Part shown: in pieces, positions 19,660 through 28,218 of the stretch
Layout of the letters: each line of letters starts with the position of its first letter
Numbering within the stretch: the first letter of the stretch is position 1
Source: Bacillus thuringiensis
Lineage (GTDB): Bacteria; Bacillota; Bacilli; Bacillales; Bacillaceae_G
Direction: 5' to 3'
DNA: 64,000 nucleotides
Assembly: GCF_001182785.1 (NCBI RefSeq)
Contig: NZ_CP012099.1
Coordinates: 3,284,501 to 3,348,500, forward strand
Notes under the pieces: model-generated
Told to the model about the DNA's origin: nothing
Seen by the model: the letters and a program-made list of their open reading frames with translations, nothing else
Database searches by the model: none
Position numbers and translations under genes: made by a program

Positions 19660-19734
19660 TCATGAAAGTATACAATTAAATAATAGAATCATAAATCCTA
19701 TCATTATGAGGCTGGTTAAGATTATTTCTTTCAA
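19660..19734 (-). CDS. Candidate 24-residue hydrophobic microprotein
   Basis: A TTG-initiated frame, MKEIILTSLIMIGFMILL then FNCILS, preceded by AAAAAGGAGTAACAG, a good ribosome binding site. The product would be a single membrane helix with a short charged N-terminus. It sits in the 180-bp gap between the PsiE-like and bestrophin-like genes on the same strand and could be co-translated with them. No family is recognised, and a chance frame cannot be excluded. Confidence 0.3.
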   Translation of the reverse strand: MKEIILTSLIMIGFMILLFNCILS

Positions 19735-19795
19735 TACTGTTACTCCTTTTTTCAAAAAGATAAAATATCTTATTTAATTCAACAACAAATGTTCA

Positions 19796-20218
19796 CTATT
19801 CTAAATCCCGACGCATCATTTTAGAATTCGCAATGAACAACGCACTAATTAATACAAAGATTGCACAGGCATATAACAATAAATCTAACGGACTATCGTG
19901 ATCTATAATAATAAGACGAACAATAGCTGTTATACCTATATATATAAAATATCGTAATGGAAAATGAAAATTCATTTGAAAATACTTTATAATCATTACG
20001 ATGAATTCGAAGTACAGAAAGAATACGACGATACTATCAATTAAATGATAACTAGATTCATTACCATCCAATTTCAGTTCTTGTATAAACTGAATGACTT
20101 CTTTCATAAGAAATACACTTAGAACAACCCCTAAGCAAATTAAAGCTACATTTAAAATGTACTGTAAAACGATAGGGAAATACGAAAACACTATTTTAAA
20201 ATTCTTTAACACAAACAT
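19796..20218 (-). CDS. PsiE-like phosphate-starvation-inducible membrane protein
   Basis: A 140-residue protein with four predicted membrane helices of the PsiE family. Helices lie at roughly 18-40, 60-80, 88-105 and 112-130, and FFLYFEFIVMIIKYF with FPLRYFIYIGITAIVRLIIID are typical of the family. The C-terminus SKMMRRDLE faces the cytoplasm in models of the family. PsiE was named for induction by phosphate starvation in E. coli, but its role is unknown. The gene is probably the first of a short leftward unit with the bestrophin-like gene. Confidence 0.75.
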   Translation of the reverse strand: MFVLKNFKIVFSYFPIVLQYILNVALICLGVVLSVFLMKEVIQFIQELKLDGNESSYHLIDSIVVFFLYFEFIVMIIKYFQMNFHFPLRYFIYIGITAIVRLIIIDHDSPLDLLLYACAIFVLISALFIANSKMMRRDLE

Positions 20219-20312
20219 TTTTCTCCTTTACCATATAAAACGAAAAGCGAACATACACTACAATTCAATTATCATTATATTTAATTTTTATTTTTACAAA
20301 TAATAAGGAACG

Positions 20313-20348
20313 ACAAAATAGGTAAAGATAAGATTTCACCTATTTTGT
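20313..20348. terminator. Terminator after the lipoprotein deiminase
   Basis: ACAAAATAGGT and ACCTATTTTGT arms around a 14-base loop, 32 bp past the stop of the deiminase-family lipoprotein gene. Confidence 0.6.
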
Positions 20349-20379
20349 CTATATAGCAGCACAACGAAATTACAATTAA

Positions 20380-21537
20380 TTACTTCAATGCAATTGGTTG
20401 TTGTTGTGTCACACAATGAATCATACCGCCGTTTTTATACAACTCTCTCACATCAATACCGACTACTTTACGATCTGGGTATAACTTCTGAATCGTATCG
20501 TTTGCGATTTTATCATTCGGATCATTATAATTAGGCACTAATACAACTGTATTCCCAATATAATAATTGATATACGATCCCTTATAATCGAGAGTTTTTC
20601 CATTCTCTAAAGCAACCTTTTCTTTACTAAGCGGCAAGTATTCATACTTATATTTCTGTCCTGAAGCATTTTTGGCATCTAACAATGTATCCATATCTTT
20701 ATTGGATAAACCCCATTCAGCTAGGTCATCTTCTTTCATCGTTACAATGGTAGATTTATTATGGAATTTAGCAAATCCATCAATATGAAAGTCCGTAATA
20801 TCTAAATTAGGTACTCCATCTAACCAAATAAAGTTTGATACCCCAAGATCACTTATATATTTTTCAATTTCCTTTTCTGATAAATCAGGATTTCTATTTT
20901 TATTCGTTACCGCACTTCGAGTTAATAACGCAGTCCCATTGCTGTCTAATTCAATTGCGCCGCCTTCAAGGACAAATTTCCCCCAATCAATTCTTTCAAT
21001 TCCTGATTGCTTACTAACATTCTTACGTATTTGAGCATCATTTTTATAAGGTGTCTTCTTCCCCCAACCATTAAATGCTGGATCTAATATTTTGAGATTT
21101 TTGTTGCTGTCATAAACAAAAATTGGTCCACTGTCCCTTGCCCATACATCATCAGTAGGCGCGATAAAGAAATCAATCTTCTCCATATTTAACCCTTCAT
21201 CTGTTAAAAGCTTATTGATTCTTTCTTTTTCTTCCTGGTCATATGCAATAATGTGGACTTTCTCACCCTCAGTTAAAGCACTTGCCATCTTAACCCAAAT
21301 AGGTTCAACTTCCTGCTTATACTCTTCGCCATATGTGTACTCATGTGGCCATTGCAGCCATGTACCTTCATGTTTATCTTTTTCATCTGGCATCGTATAT
21401 TTCCCAGCATTTTTCTGTACCTCTACTTTTTCTCCTTCTTTCCCTTTAACATTTTCATTGTTACCCTCAAAAGAGCATCCACTAATAATCGTTGTAGATA
21501 ATGTAGCTATTAAACAAAACTTTATTGCCTTTTTCAT
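20380..21537 (-). CDS. Agmatine deiminase-family lipoprotein
   Basis: A 385-residue PAD_porph/agmatine deiminase-family enzyme carrying a lipoprotein signal: the lipobox IISGC puts the anchor at about residue 21, followed by a charged linker. The catalytic part repeats the motifs of the 13632 protein: HEGTWLQWPHEY, TDDVWARDSGPIFV, VLEGGAIELDSNGT, DITDFHIDGFAKF and NGGMIHCVTQQ with Cys375. It would therefore act on the outer face of the membrane, unusual for this family in Firmicutes, and might deiminate extracellular agmatine, arginine derivatives or peptides. The start is chosen by AGGAGGTTG; the upstream promoter has the third copy of the MerR-type dyad. Confidence 0.85.
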   Translation of the reverse strand: MKKAIKFCLIATLSTTIISGCSFEGNNENVKGKEGEKVEVQKNAGKYTMPDEKDKHEGTWLQWPHEYTYGEEYKQEVEPIWVKMASALTEGEKVHIIAYDQEEKERINKLLTDEGLNMEKIDFFIAPTDDVWARDSGPIFVYDSNKNLKILDPAFNGWGKKTPYKNDAQIRKNVSKQSGIERIDWGKFVLEGGAIELDSNGTALLTRSAVTNKNRNPDLSEKEIEKYISDLGVSNFIWLDGVPNLDITDFHIDGFAKFHNKSTIVTMKEDDLAEWGLSNKDMDTLLDAKNASGQKYKYEYLPLSKEKVALENGKTLDYKGSYINYYIGNTVVLVPNYNDPNDKIANDTIQKLYPDRKVVGIDVRELYKNGGMIHCVTQQQPIALK

Positions 21538-21566
21538 TTTTTCAACCTCCTGTTCTTGTCTCCAAT

Positions 21567-21597
21567 AATGTAAAGCTTCACATAGTGTGAAGCTCAA
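21567..21597 (-). promoter_or_regulatory. MerR-type promoter and operator, copy 3
   Basis: On the minus strand TTGAGC (-35) and TACATT (-10) are 19 bp apart. The dyad AGCTTCACA, CTA, TGTGAAGCT fills the spacer. Aligned from the -35 box (21577-21597) it matches copy 2 at 17 of 21 positions and copy 1 at 16 of 21. It lies 30 bp before the lipoprotein deiminase start codon. Confidence 0.55.
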
Positions 21598-21719
21598 GCT
21601 TTTTTATCAATGTAAAAATTACCAATTGTTCTTTGCATTACTTATCATTTAACTACCTATTTAGATTTATTCAAATGCCAATCACCTTTTTTACCTATTT
21701 ATCCCGCTATTTATGGGCA

Positions 21720-21810
21720 GTAAGACCCCCACCTCAAAATTCAGCGGAAGCAAAGAAGTTAGGTGGGAGATGAACACACCCCACTGATTAAAGTTTCACT
21801 TTATTCAGTA
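21720..21810 (-). other. Possible end of an IS200/IS605-type element (remnant)
   Basis: The gap 21598-21830 has no gene. It contains CCCCCACCT and AGGTGGGA arms about 27 bases apart, with the inner sequence CAGCGGAAGCAAAGAAG. On the minus strand this resembles structured right ends of IS200/IS605 or IS1341-type elements of B. cereus as I remember them. No transposase or tnpB frame is adjacent, so it would be a solo end. Confidence 0.3.
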
Positions 21811-21830
21811 AGTAAAACTTTGCAAAATAA

Positions 21831-21870
21831 AAAAATCGGTATTGATAATTACATATCAATACCGATTTTT
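21831..21870 (-). terminator. Strong terminator after the serine hydrolase
   Basis: Perfect 17-bp arms, AAAAATCGGTATTGATA and TATCAATACCGATTTTT, six bases beyond the hydrolase stop in the leftward direction. Confidence 0.85.
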
Positions 21871-21875
21871 TATAA

Positions 21876-23003
21876 TTATTTTCCTTCTATTAAATCATTC
21901 GCCATTTTCCTAAATTCTTGATTAAATGCATCATTCATACCATTTTGGACGTTAGAAAATAATATGACAAACGTTCGTTTATCCCAGTTAAAATTATTAA
22001 AAGTGTTCCAGCCAGCTAATACACCGTGGTTATGATAATAATCTGGGTAAATATAGAAACTAAATCCATATTTTCTTGCAGGTGATGCAGAAAACATATC
22101 TGATACACTTTGTTTAGAAAGTAGTTTACCATCCATAATAGCTTCATCTAACTTTTTCATATCTTCAACAGTCGTATACATTTCACCACAACCATACAGC
22201 CAGTTCATTTTTAAGCGAGGCGTGGCTATTAACTTATTATCTTTTTTCGTATACCCTTCTGCTAAGAAAATATCTTCTGGGAGTGTTGCGCCCATTCCAG
22301 ATTCATGCATTTCAACAGGAGTCAAAATATTTTCTTTCACATATTCAGCAAGTGGTTTATTCGATATTTTTTCTACAATATATGCAAGCACCATATAATT
22401 ATAATCTGTATATTTCCATCCTGTCCCTGCTGGAAATTGTAACGTTTGTGCCCCAATCCATGTTACTAATTTTAACCGTGATGCTGCGTCAACACTACCT
22501 TGTCCCTGTTCTGGTAATCCAGACGTATGTGTTAACAAGTTTCGTAACGTAATGTTTTTATCTGCCGGAAACGATGGGATATATTTATTTACATTGTCTT
22601 CAATGTTCAACTTCCCTTTTTCTTTTAGTTGCATAATAGATATTGCAACTACTGTTTTCGTAATAGACCCAATGCGATATTTCGTTCTTGGCGTCGTTAA
22701 TACTTGATCTTTCACATTCGCATAACCGTAGCCTTTTCGTAAAATGACATGATCTTTACTTGCTACAAGAACACTCCCATTAAATCCTTTATCTTTTAAG
22801 TACTGATCTAGTTTTCCAGCTGCAATTTCATAACGCTTTTTCTCATTCGCATCAACTTCCTGCTTAACATCTTTTTGCTTACTATTTACATTAGAAAATG
22901 CCTTTGCATCATATTTTTTTCCTTTATTTGCATGTATTAGTGTAACAACACTTCCACAAAAAACAGCAAAAATAAAGAAAACGATTAACCATTTCTTTAA
23001 CAT
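21876..23003 (-). CDS. Membrane-anchored serine hydrolase (class C beta-lactamase fold)
   Basis: A 375-residue beta-lactamase/D-alanyl-D-alanine carboxypeptidase-family protein with one N-terminal membrane helix (residues 5-25) and an extracellular catalytic domain. The SxxK motif is RIGSITKTVVA near residue 110; the second motif region is WKYTDYNYMVLAY, with Asp where YxN has Asn in some alignments; a HNHGVLAGW segment replaces KTG, as in penicillin-binding esterases. Preferred role: cell-wall peptide or ester hydrolysis, not necessarily antibiotic resistance. It is flanked by a strong terminator and appears monocistronic. Confidence 0.83.
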   Translation of the reverse strand: MLKKWLIVFFIFAVFCGSVVTLIHANKGKKYDAKAFSNVNSKQKDVKQEVDANEKKRYEIAAGKLDQYLKDKGFNGSVLVASKDHVILRKGYGYANVKDQVLTTPRTKYRIGSITKTVVAISIMQLKEKGKLNIEDNVNKYIPSFPADKNITLRNLLTHTSGLPEQGQGSVDAASRLKLVTWIGAQTLQFPAGTGWKYTDYNYMVLAYIVEKISNKPLAEYVKENILTPVEMHESGMGATLPEDIFLAEGYTKKDNKLIATPRLKMNWLYGCGEMYTTVEDMKKLDEAIMDGKLLSKQSVSDMFSASPARKYGFSFYIYPDYYHNHGVLAGWNTFNNFNWDKRTFVILFSNVQNGMNDAFNQEFRKMANDLIEGK

Positions 23004-23260
23004 ACTAGGAACCCTCTTTTATCTAGTTTCACTTAACGTAGATCCATTCTATTTTATATCTTTTAATTATCAAGTATATTATAATATTATTTAATATTCA
23101 CTCTGTTAAAACTAGATTCCTTTTTCTCATTTTCAATTTTTACTACTCTCTATTGTATTTCTTTCTTGCAAAATTTCCAACATACAATCGGATGCATTAC
23201 ACTATAATTTCAAATTCTTTTGTAACATTTGTTATATACTAAAAAGAATGGAGATGTAAT

Positions 23261-23491
23261 ATGAAAAATACCGATAAACGCAATCGTTTAGATGATAAGA
23301 TGTTTCATTATCGGATAACAAAAAACAACATGGTATCAATTGAATATTACGGAAAACAAATTATAACATTAAAAGGAAATGATGCTGAAAAATTTTTAAA
23401 TAAAATAAATCATGCAAATAACGATAAAGAAAAACAGCTAATTATGGCTAAAATTACAGGTAATTTCAAAAGAGGTAATGAACGAAATTGA
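23261..23491 (+). CDS. Small hypothetical cytosolic protein
   Basis: A 76-residue, strongly charged protein (MKNTDKRNRLDDKMFHYRIT...) with no membrane segment, signal peptide or cysteine. The middle (NMVSIEYYGKQIITLKGNDAEKFLNKI) looks like a small beta-beta-alpha unit. AATGGAGATG is well placed before the ATG, and a hairpin terminator follows 40 bp later. I know no function; its regular codon use and the surrounding signals make it a genuine gene. Confidence 0.65.
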   Translation: MKNTDKRNRLDDKMFHYRITKNNMVSIEYYGKQIITLKGNDAEKFLNKINHANNDKEKQLIMAKITGNFKRGNERN

Positions 23492-23532
23492 AAACGAATC
23501 TCATTTACATTTTGATTATACAACAAATAAAA

Positions 23533-23562
23533 AAAGAAATGTCGCTCATTCAACATTTCTTT
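23533..23562. terminator. Bidirectional terminator between convergent genes
   Basis: AAAGAAATGT and ACATTTCTTT arms around a ten-base loop, between the small protein gene and the MFS transporter gene. Confidence 0.65.
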
Positions 23563-23601
23563 AGACTTTCTTCATAAAAAATTTACATTGCTAACATTCC
23601 T

Positions 23602-24801
23602 TCATTTTCTATACTTCCTATATAAGCTAACCGCTGAAATAGTTAGTAATACAACTATGCATAACCACGCGTACGTATATCCCTTCTTATCTACAATATA
23701 ACCAAATAAAGCAGGCGCAACAATAATGGCAATTTGATTTAATGTAAGTGCAAAACTCACTGTCATCCCTACCGATTCTTCACTTGCTGATTCTGAAACT
23801 TCAGCTATAAAAAGACTAAACCATCCAATTGAAAAGAACCCTAACAATGCACTTACACCATACAATACATTCGTTATTGTATGTATGCTCATTACTAATA
23901 TTAGAATGAAGAAAATAGAAATACAAACAGTTATAAATAAAGGGGTCCGCCGATTCCCCTTATAAAACAAATCACTAGTAGCTGCTAATATAACCCTACC
24001 AACCATTCCAGAAAAGAACATAACGGAAAATACTTTTCCGGCTAAAATTGGTGTAATTGATTGTTCTGTTACTAAAAATTTTATAAAATGTCCAACTAAC
24101 ACCATTTGCAATGAAATCATACAAATACCAGTTATATAAATTGCATACAACTCTTTTTTACACATCACTTCTTTTAACTGCATCCAAAAAGAAAGTTTAC
24201 TACGTTCTTGTTTAACTTTCTCTTGAATATATGGTTCCTTATAAAATATAAAAAATAAAAACCCTCCAATTATACAAATGCATGCAATGCTATTTACCGC
24301 ATAGGCCATATTATATTTTATTGTAAGAAACGGGATCAATACTCCCGCTAATGTACCACCAATCGGTATACCGGCTTGTCTAATCCCCATCGCTAACCCG
24401 CGATTTTCTTTTGAGAACCACTTCATTATCACCTTACTTCCTCCTGGCTGCGAAACACTATAAAACGTTCCTACTAATAAAAGTACAAAGAGTAACCCAT
24501 TAAATCCATTGACCATATTAGTCAGTAAAAACGAAACCCCTAGTAAAAATAAACTTATCGAAATTAACAACTTTTCATTGTATTGATCAAGTAGCCGCCC
24601 AACAAAAAGCATACAAAATAGCGGTCCTATATTTACAACACTTACTAACAATCCACTCTCCGTATTCGTAAGTGCATATTCTTCTTTCCAAAATAAAGCA
24701 AATGCTCCAACACCATACGTTATAAGTGTCGCTGTTGTTTGAGCAACTGTCGCAAAAATTAACATAACCCACTTATAAGTACCATTCATCCTTTCTTCCA
24801 T
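23602..24801 (-). CDS. MFS transporter, OFA/oxalate-formate antiporter-like
   Basis: About 399 residues with twelve predicted membrane helices of the major facilitator superfamily. The loop 2-3 motif VGRLLDQYNEK and FSKENRGLAMGIRQAGIPIGG match monocarboxylate/OFA-type carriers. The start is uncertain: GGAGGG stands before a GTG (24807) and, further, before ATG (24801, MEERMNGTYK) and a third ATG at MNGTYKW. Divergent from a LysR gene at 24918 that likely controls it. The transported substrate is unknown. Confidence 0.8.
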   Translation of the reverse strand: MEERMNGTYKWVMLIFATVAQTTATLITYGVGAFALFWKEEYALTNTESGLLVSVVNIGPLFCMLFVGRLLDQYNEKLLISISLFLLGVSFLLTNMVNGFNGLLFVLLLVGTFYSVSQPGGSKVIMKWFSKENRGLAMGIRQAGIPIGGTLAGVLIPFLTIKYNMAYAVNSIACICIIGGFLFFIFYKEPYIQEKVKQERSKLSFWMQLKEVMCKKELYAIYITGICMISLQMVLVGHFIKFLVTEQSITPILAGKVFSVMFFSGMVGRVILAATSDLFYKGNRRTPLFITVCISIFFILILVMSIHTITNVLYGVSALLGFFSIGWFSLFIAEVSESASEESVGMTVSFALTLNQIAIIVAPALFGYIVDKKGYTYAWLCIVVLLTISAVSLYRKYRK

Positions 24802-24917
24802 TAACACAATAATCCCTCCATCCCCTTCCATTGTATGAAAGTTCTGATATCATATAAAATAAAGATTTATCATGTAATCCATCAAAAAAAATGATACCTT
24901 TTATGGAGGGATGATAC

Positions 24918-25769
24918 TTGGATATAAAAGATTTAACTGTATTTTACGAAGTTGCGAAAGAAAAAAACATATCTCACGCAGCTAAAAATTTAAACTATGT
25001 ACAGTCTGGCGTAACAATGCGTATAAAACAACTAGAAAATGAACTAGGTGTACCTTTATTTTACCGAAACGGAAAAGGTGTAACTTTAACTTCTAACGGT
25101 GAGATTTTATTAACATACGCTAAACAAATTATCCACTTAATGGATCAATCTGTTAAAGCAGTTCAAAGTAATGGGATCGAACCAAGGGGCACTTTAAAAA
25201 TTGGATGTACAGAATCTACAACCGCTGTAAGACTTCCATCTATATTAACGGCCTATTATGAGGAATACCCAAAAGTCGAATTGATTTTAGAATCAAATAC
25301 GACGGAACAATTGATTAGACTTGTATTAGAACGAAAACTAGACGGGGCGTTTATCGCTGGAACCACTCAGCATGCTGAACTTCATACAAATATATTTCAT
25401 GAAGAAGAATTAGTTCTCATTAGCAAAAAGCCTTTATCTTCCTTTAAAGACATAGGAGACATGAATTTACTTGCATTTAGTCACGGGTGCTATTATAGAA
25501 ATTTATTAGAAAATTGGCTTCAAGAAGAAGGAATTTCACCTAAACGAGTATTAGAGTTTGGAACAATTGAAGCGATACTCGCATGTGTAAAATCAGGTAT
25601 GGGCGTAGCAATTATGATGAAGTCTATTTTAAATGGTCATAAACATGACATATCATTCAATCCTTTGCCAAATAGCTTCAAAAAAGTTCCTACTACTTTT
25701 ATTACTAGAAAAGATATATATCACTCTGCTGCATTACAAAAATTTATGGAGATGACTCTCAATGCGTGA
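24918..25769 (+). CDS. LysR-family transcriptional regulator
   Basis: A 283-residue LysR-type regulator. The helix-turn-helix domain spans residues 1-60 (NISHAAKNLNYVQSGVTMRIK, then LGVPLFYRNGKGVTLTSNG), with an effector-binding domain from about residue 90. It starts with TTG, seven bases after GGAGGG; an ATG closer to that site is in another frame. It is divergent from the MFS transporter, so induction of transport by an unknown carboxylate-like ligand is plausible. Its end overlaps the next gene by 8 bp. The intergenic TGATATCA palindrome near 24853 is a possible operator part. Confidence 0.88.
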   Translation: MDIKDLTVFYEVAKEKNISHAAKNLNYVQSGVTMRIKQLENELGVPLFYRNGKGVTLTSNGEILLTYAKQIIHLMDQSVKAVQSNGIEPRGTLKIGCTESTTAVRLPSILTAYYEEYPKVELILESNTTEQLIRLVLERKLDGAFIAGTTQHAELHTNIFHEEELVLISKKPLSSFKDIGDMNLLAFSHGCYYRNLLENWLQEEGISPKRVLEFGTIEAILACVKSGMGVAIMMKSILNGHKHDISFNPLPNSFKKVPTTFITRKDIYHSAALQKFMEMTLNA

Positions 25770-26271
25770 AAAGAAAATACGTGGTATGAAACGAAAAACA
25801 AACACTATGATAAAGCGAATTGAGGAACATACAAAAACGTTCCCTTCTACTTTCTATAACGATGAATATTGGAATATGCTATTGCCAGTTTCGCAAGCTT
25901 TTATTGACTCTCGTAAAACACCTAGAAAAGTAAAGCGATTATGTATTCAAACCTTATTAAATCAAGCAAATCATTTAATAAATATGAAACCGAGCGATAC
26001 ACATACATATCGAGTTGTTGTTTTGATTTCTATAAATAATTTGTGGGATTCGCAAATCATTATATTTAAAAATGAGGACTACTTTCATAATTTCTTTAAT
26101 GGAAATAGTGAATTTCAAAAATGGATTCTTCTTTCAAATGAAATTGATTTTGGGAAGACATGGGAAATGCCAGTTTGTCATTCCTTCAAAACGCTTCACT
26201 TTCAAGAAATTATTTATGATGAAGATGAATGCTATGAAAAAGAGATTTTGTTTATTGGGGAGTTAGATTAA
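25762..26271 (+). CDS. DUF3916 family protein
   Basis: A 169-residue cytosolic protein that I recognise as DUF3916: MRGKKIRGMKRKTN-like basic start (here MREKKIRGMKRKTNT), then DEYWNMLLPVSQAFIDS, RKVKRLCIQTLLNQ and a YRVVVLISINNLWDSQIIIF core. Function is unknown. It overlaps the LysR gene by 8 bp, so translation may be coupled to the regulator. A terminator overlaps its stop. Confidence 0.72.
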   Translation: MREKKIRGMKRKTNTMIKRIEEHTKTFPSTFYNDEYWNMLLPVSQAFIDSRKTPRKVKRLCIQTLLNQANHLINMKPSDTHTYRVVVLISINNLWDSQIIIFKNEDYFHNFFNGNSEFQKWILLSNEIDFGKTWEMPVCHSFKTLHFQEIIYDEDECYEKEILFIGELD

Positions 26272-26305
26272 AAAGGGTATACCAAAACAATGGCATACCC
26301 TTTTT
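26270..26305. terminator. Bidirectional terminator
   Basis: AAAAAGGGTAT and ATACCCTTTTT arms between the convergent DUF3916 and phosphodiesterase genes. Confidence 0.75.
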
Positions 26306-26308
26306 CAC

Positions 26309-27256
<948 letters not shown>

Positions 27257-27476
27257 TCAAACCCTTCCTACGTTGCAAATTTCAACAAGCTAATGAGATT
27301 TACACGAAATAGAAGACATACTTTCATTATTTTTATAAGCTTATATTAAAATTCCAATCTTAAAAATATATTCCCTCTATGTTATTAATATAAAAAATTG
27401 TTACTATACTATTTAATTCCTATAACCCTCCTTTTCACATATAACTCCCTATTTTGTACGGTTCATTCAATAAAAA

Positions 27477-27533
27477 AAAGCCATAAATTATTTAGAATAC
27501 ACTCCTGTATCCCCAAATAAATTTATGGCTTTT
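27477..27533. terminator. Terminator after the HelD-linked unknown gene
   Basis: AAAAGCCATAAATTATTT and AAATAAATTTATGGCTTTT arms around a loop of about 20 bases. It ends the leftward TetR-HelD-unknown unit. Confidence 0.7.
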
Positions 27534-27621
27534 CTCAAATATCTCCGGCCTCTATTAACTTGTCGAATTTAATCATATCAAACCTATTTAAATTTGTGAA
27601 TATTATTTTAAGAGATAATCT

Positions 27622-28218
27622 TTACGCTAAAGCAGCTGGCGCCATTAATTGTGGCCCTTTCCCCGTACGCGCCAATACCCAATCATCGTAATACCACATT
27701 TCTGTCTGACGGCGGCTCATCATATAATCCCAGCGTACTTCGCGCTCAAATTCAATGATTTGTCCTTCTCCGCCAATTGTTACCCAGTTGAAACTGCCGT
27801 TATGATGCATCATTTTCACCCACAAAACAGGGAAAGTAACAATTTCTCTTTCCTCTTTATACTGTCTCGTTTGTTTTTCTATGCGTAGTAAAGTTAAACC
27901 ACTTGCATATTGTTGATCAACCTTTTCCATTACATCCATCGCTATTTTTTCCGCCTCATCTTTATGAGGTAATGTATTAGCGTATACCGGCATCATACTC
28001 GTATAGCTTAATAAACGCTTACCATTTTGAGAAGTAATAATTGTAATGTGAGCACCGCCGTAATGTAACGGCTCCTCTGCTTGATAACGCTGAATGGCAA
28101 CATTCACACCGTCACGTAATTCATTATGTTCCCGTACTAATTTTACATACTTCGGAATTGGTAATACCAACGCAACTTCCTTACTACAATTTTGAAAAAT
28201 ATTATATTGATTCGTCAT
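27622..28218 (-). CDS. Uncharacterised protein translationally coupled to HelD
   Basis: A 198-residue protein of no family I recognise: it has no signal peptide or membrane helix, and is rich in aromatic residues toward the end (FNWVTIGGEGQIIEF, RQTEMWYYDDWVLAR). The mixed alpha/beta pattern suggests a folded cytosolic domain. Its ATG directly follows the HelD stop (TAG then ATG, no gap), with AGGGAGAAA inside the end of helD, so it is translated from the same message and probably by coupling. That makes a role alongside the RNA polymerase-recycling ATPase possible but unproven. Confidence 0.7.
   Translation of the reverse strand: MTNQYNIFQNCSKEVALVLPIPKYVKLVREHNELRDGVNVAIQRYQAEEPLHYGGAHITIITSQNGKRLLSYTSMMPVYANTLPHKDEAEKIAMDVMEKVDQQYASGLTLLRIEKQTRQYKEEREIVTFPVLWVKMMHHNGSFNWVTIGGEGQIIEFEREVRWDYMMSRRQTEMWYYDDWVLARTGKGPQLMAPAALA

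Noticed and set aside
21876..23003. Calling the serine hydrolase an antibiotic beta-lactamase
   Set aside because: The second and third motifs deviate from class C enzymes and a membrane anchor is present; a peptidase or esterase role is more likely.
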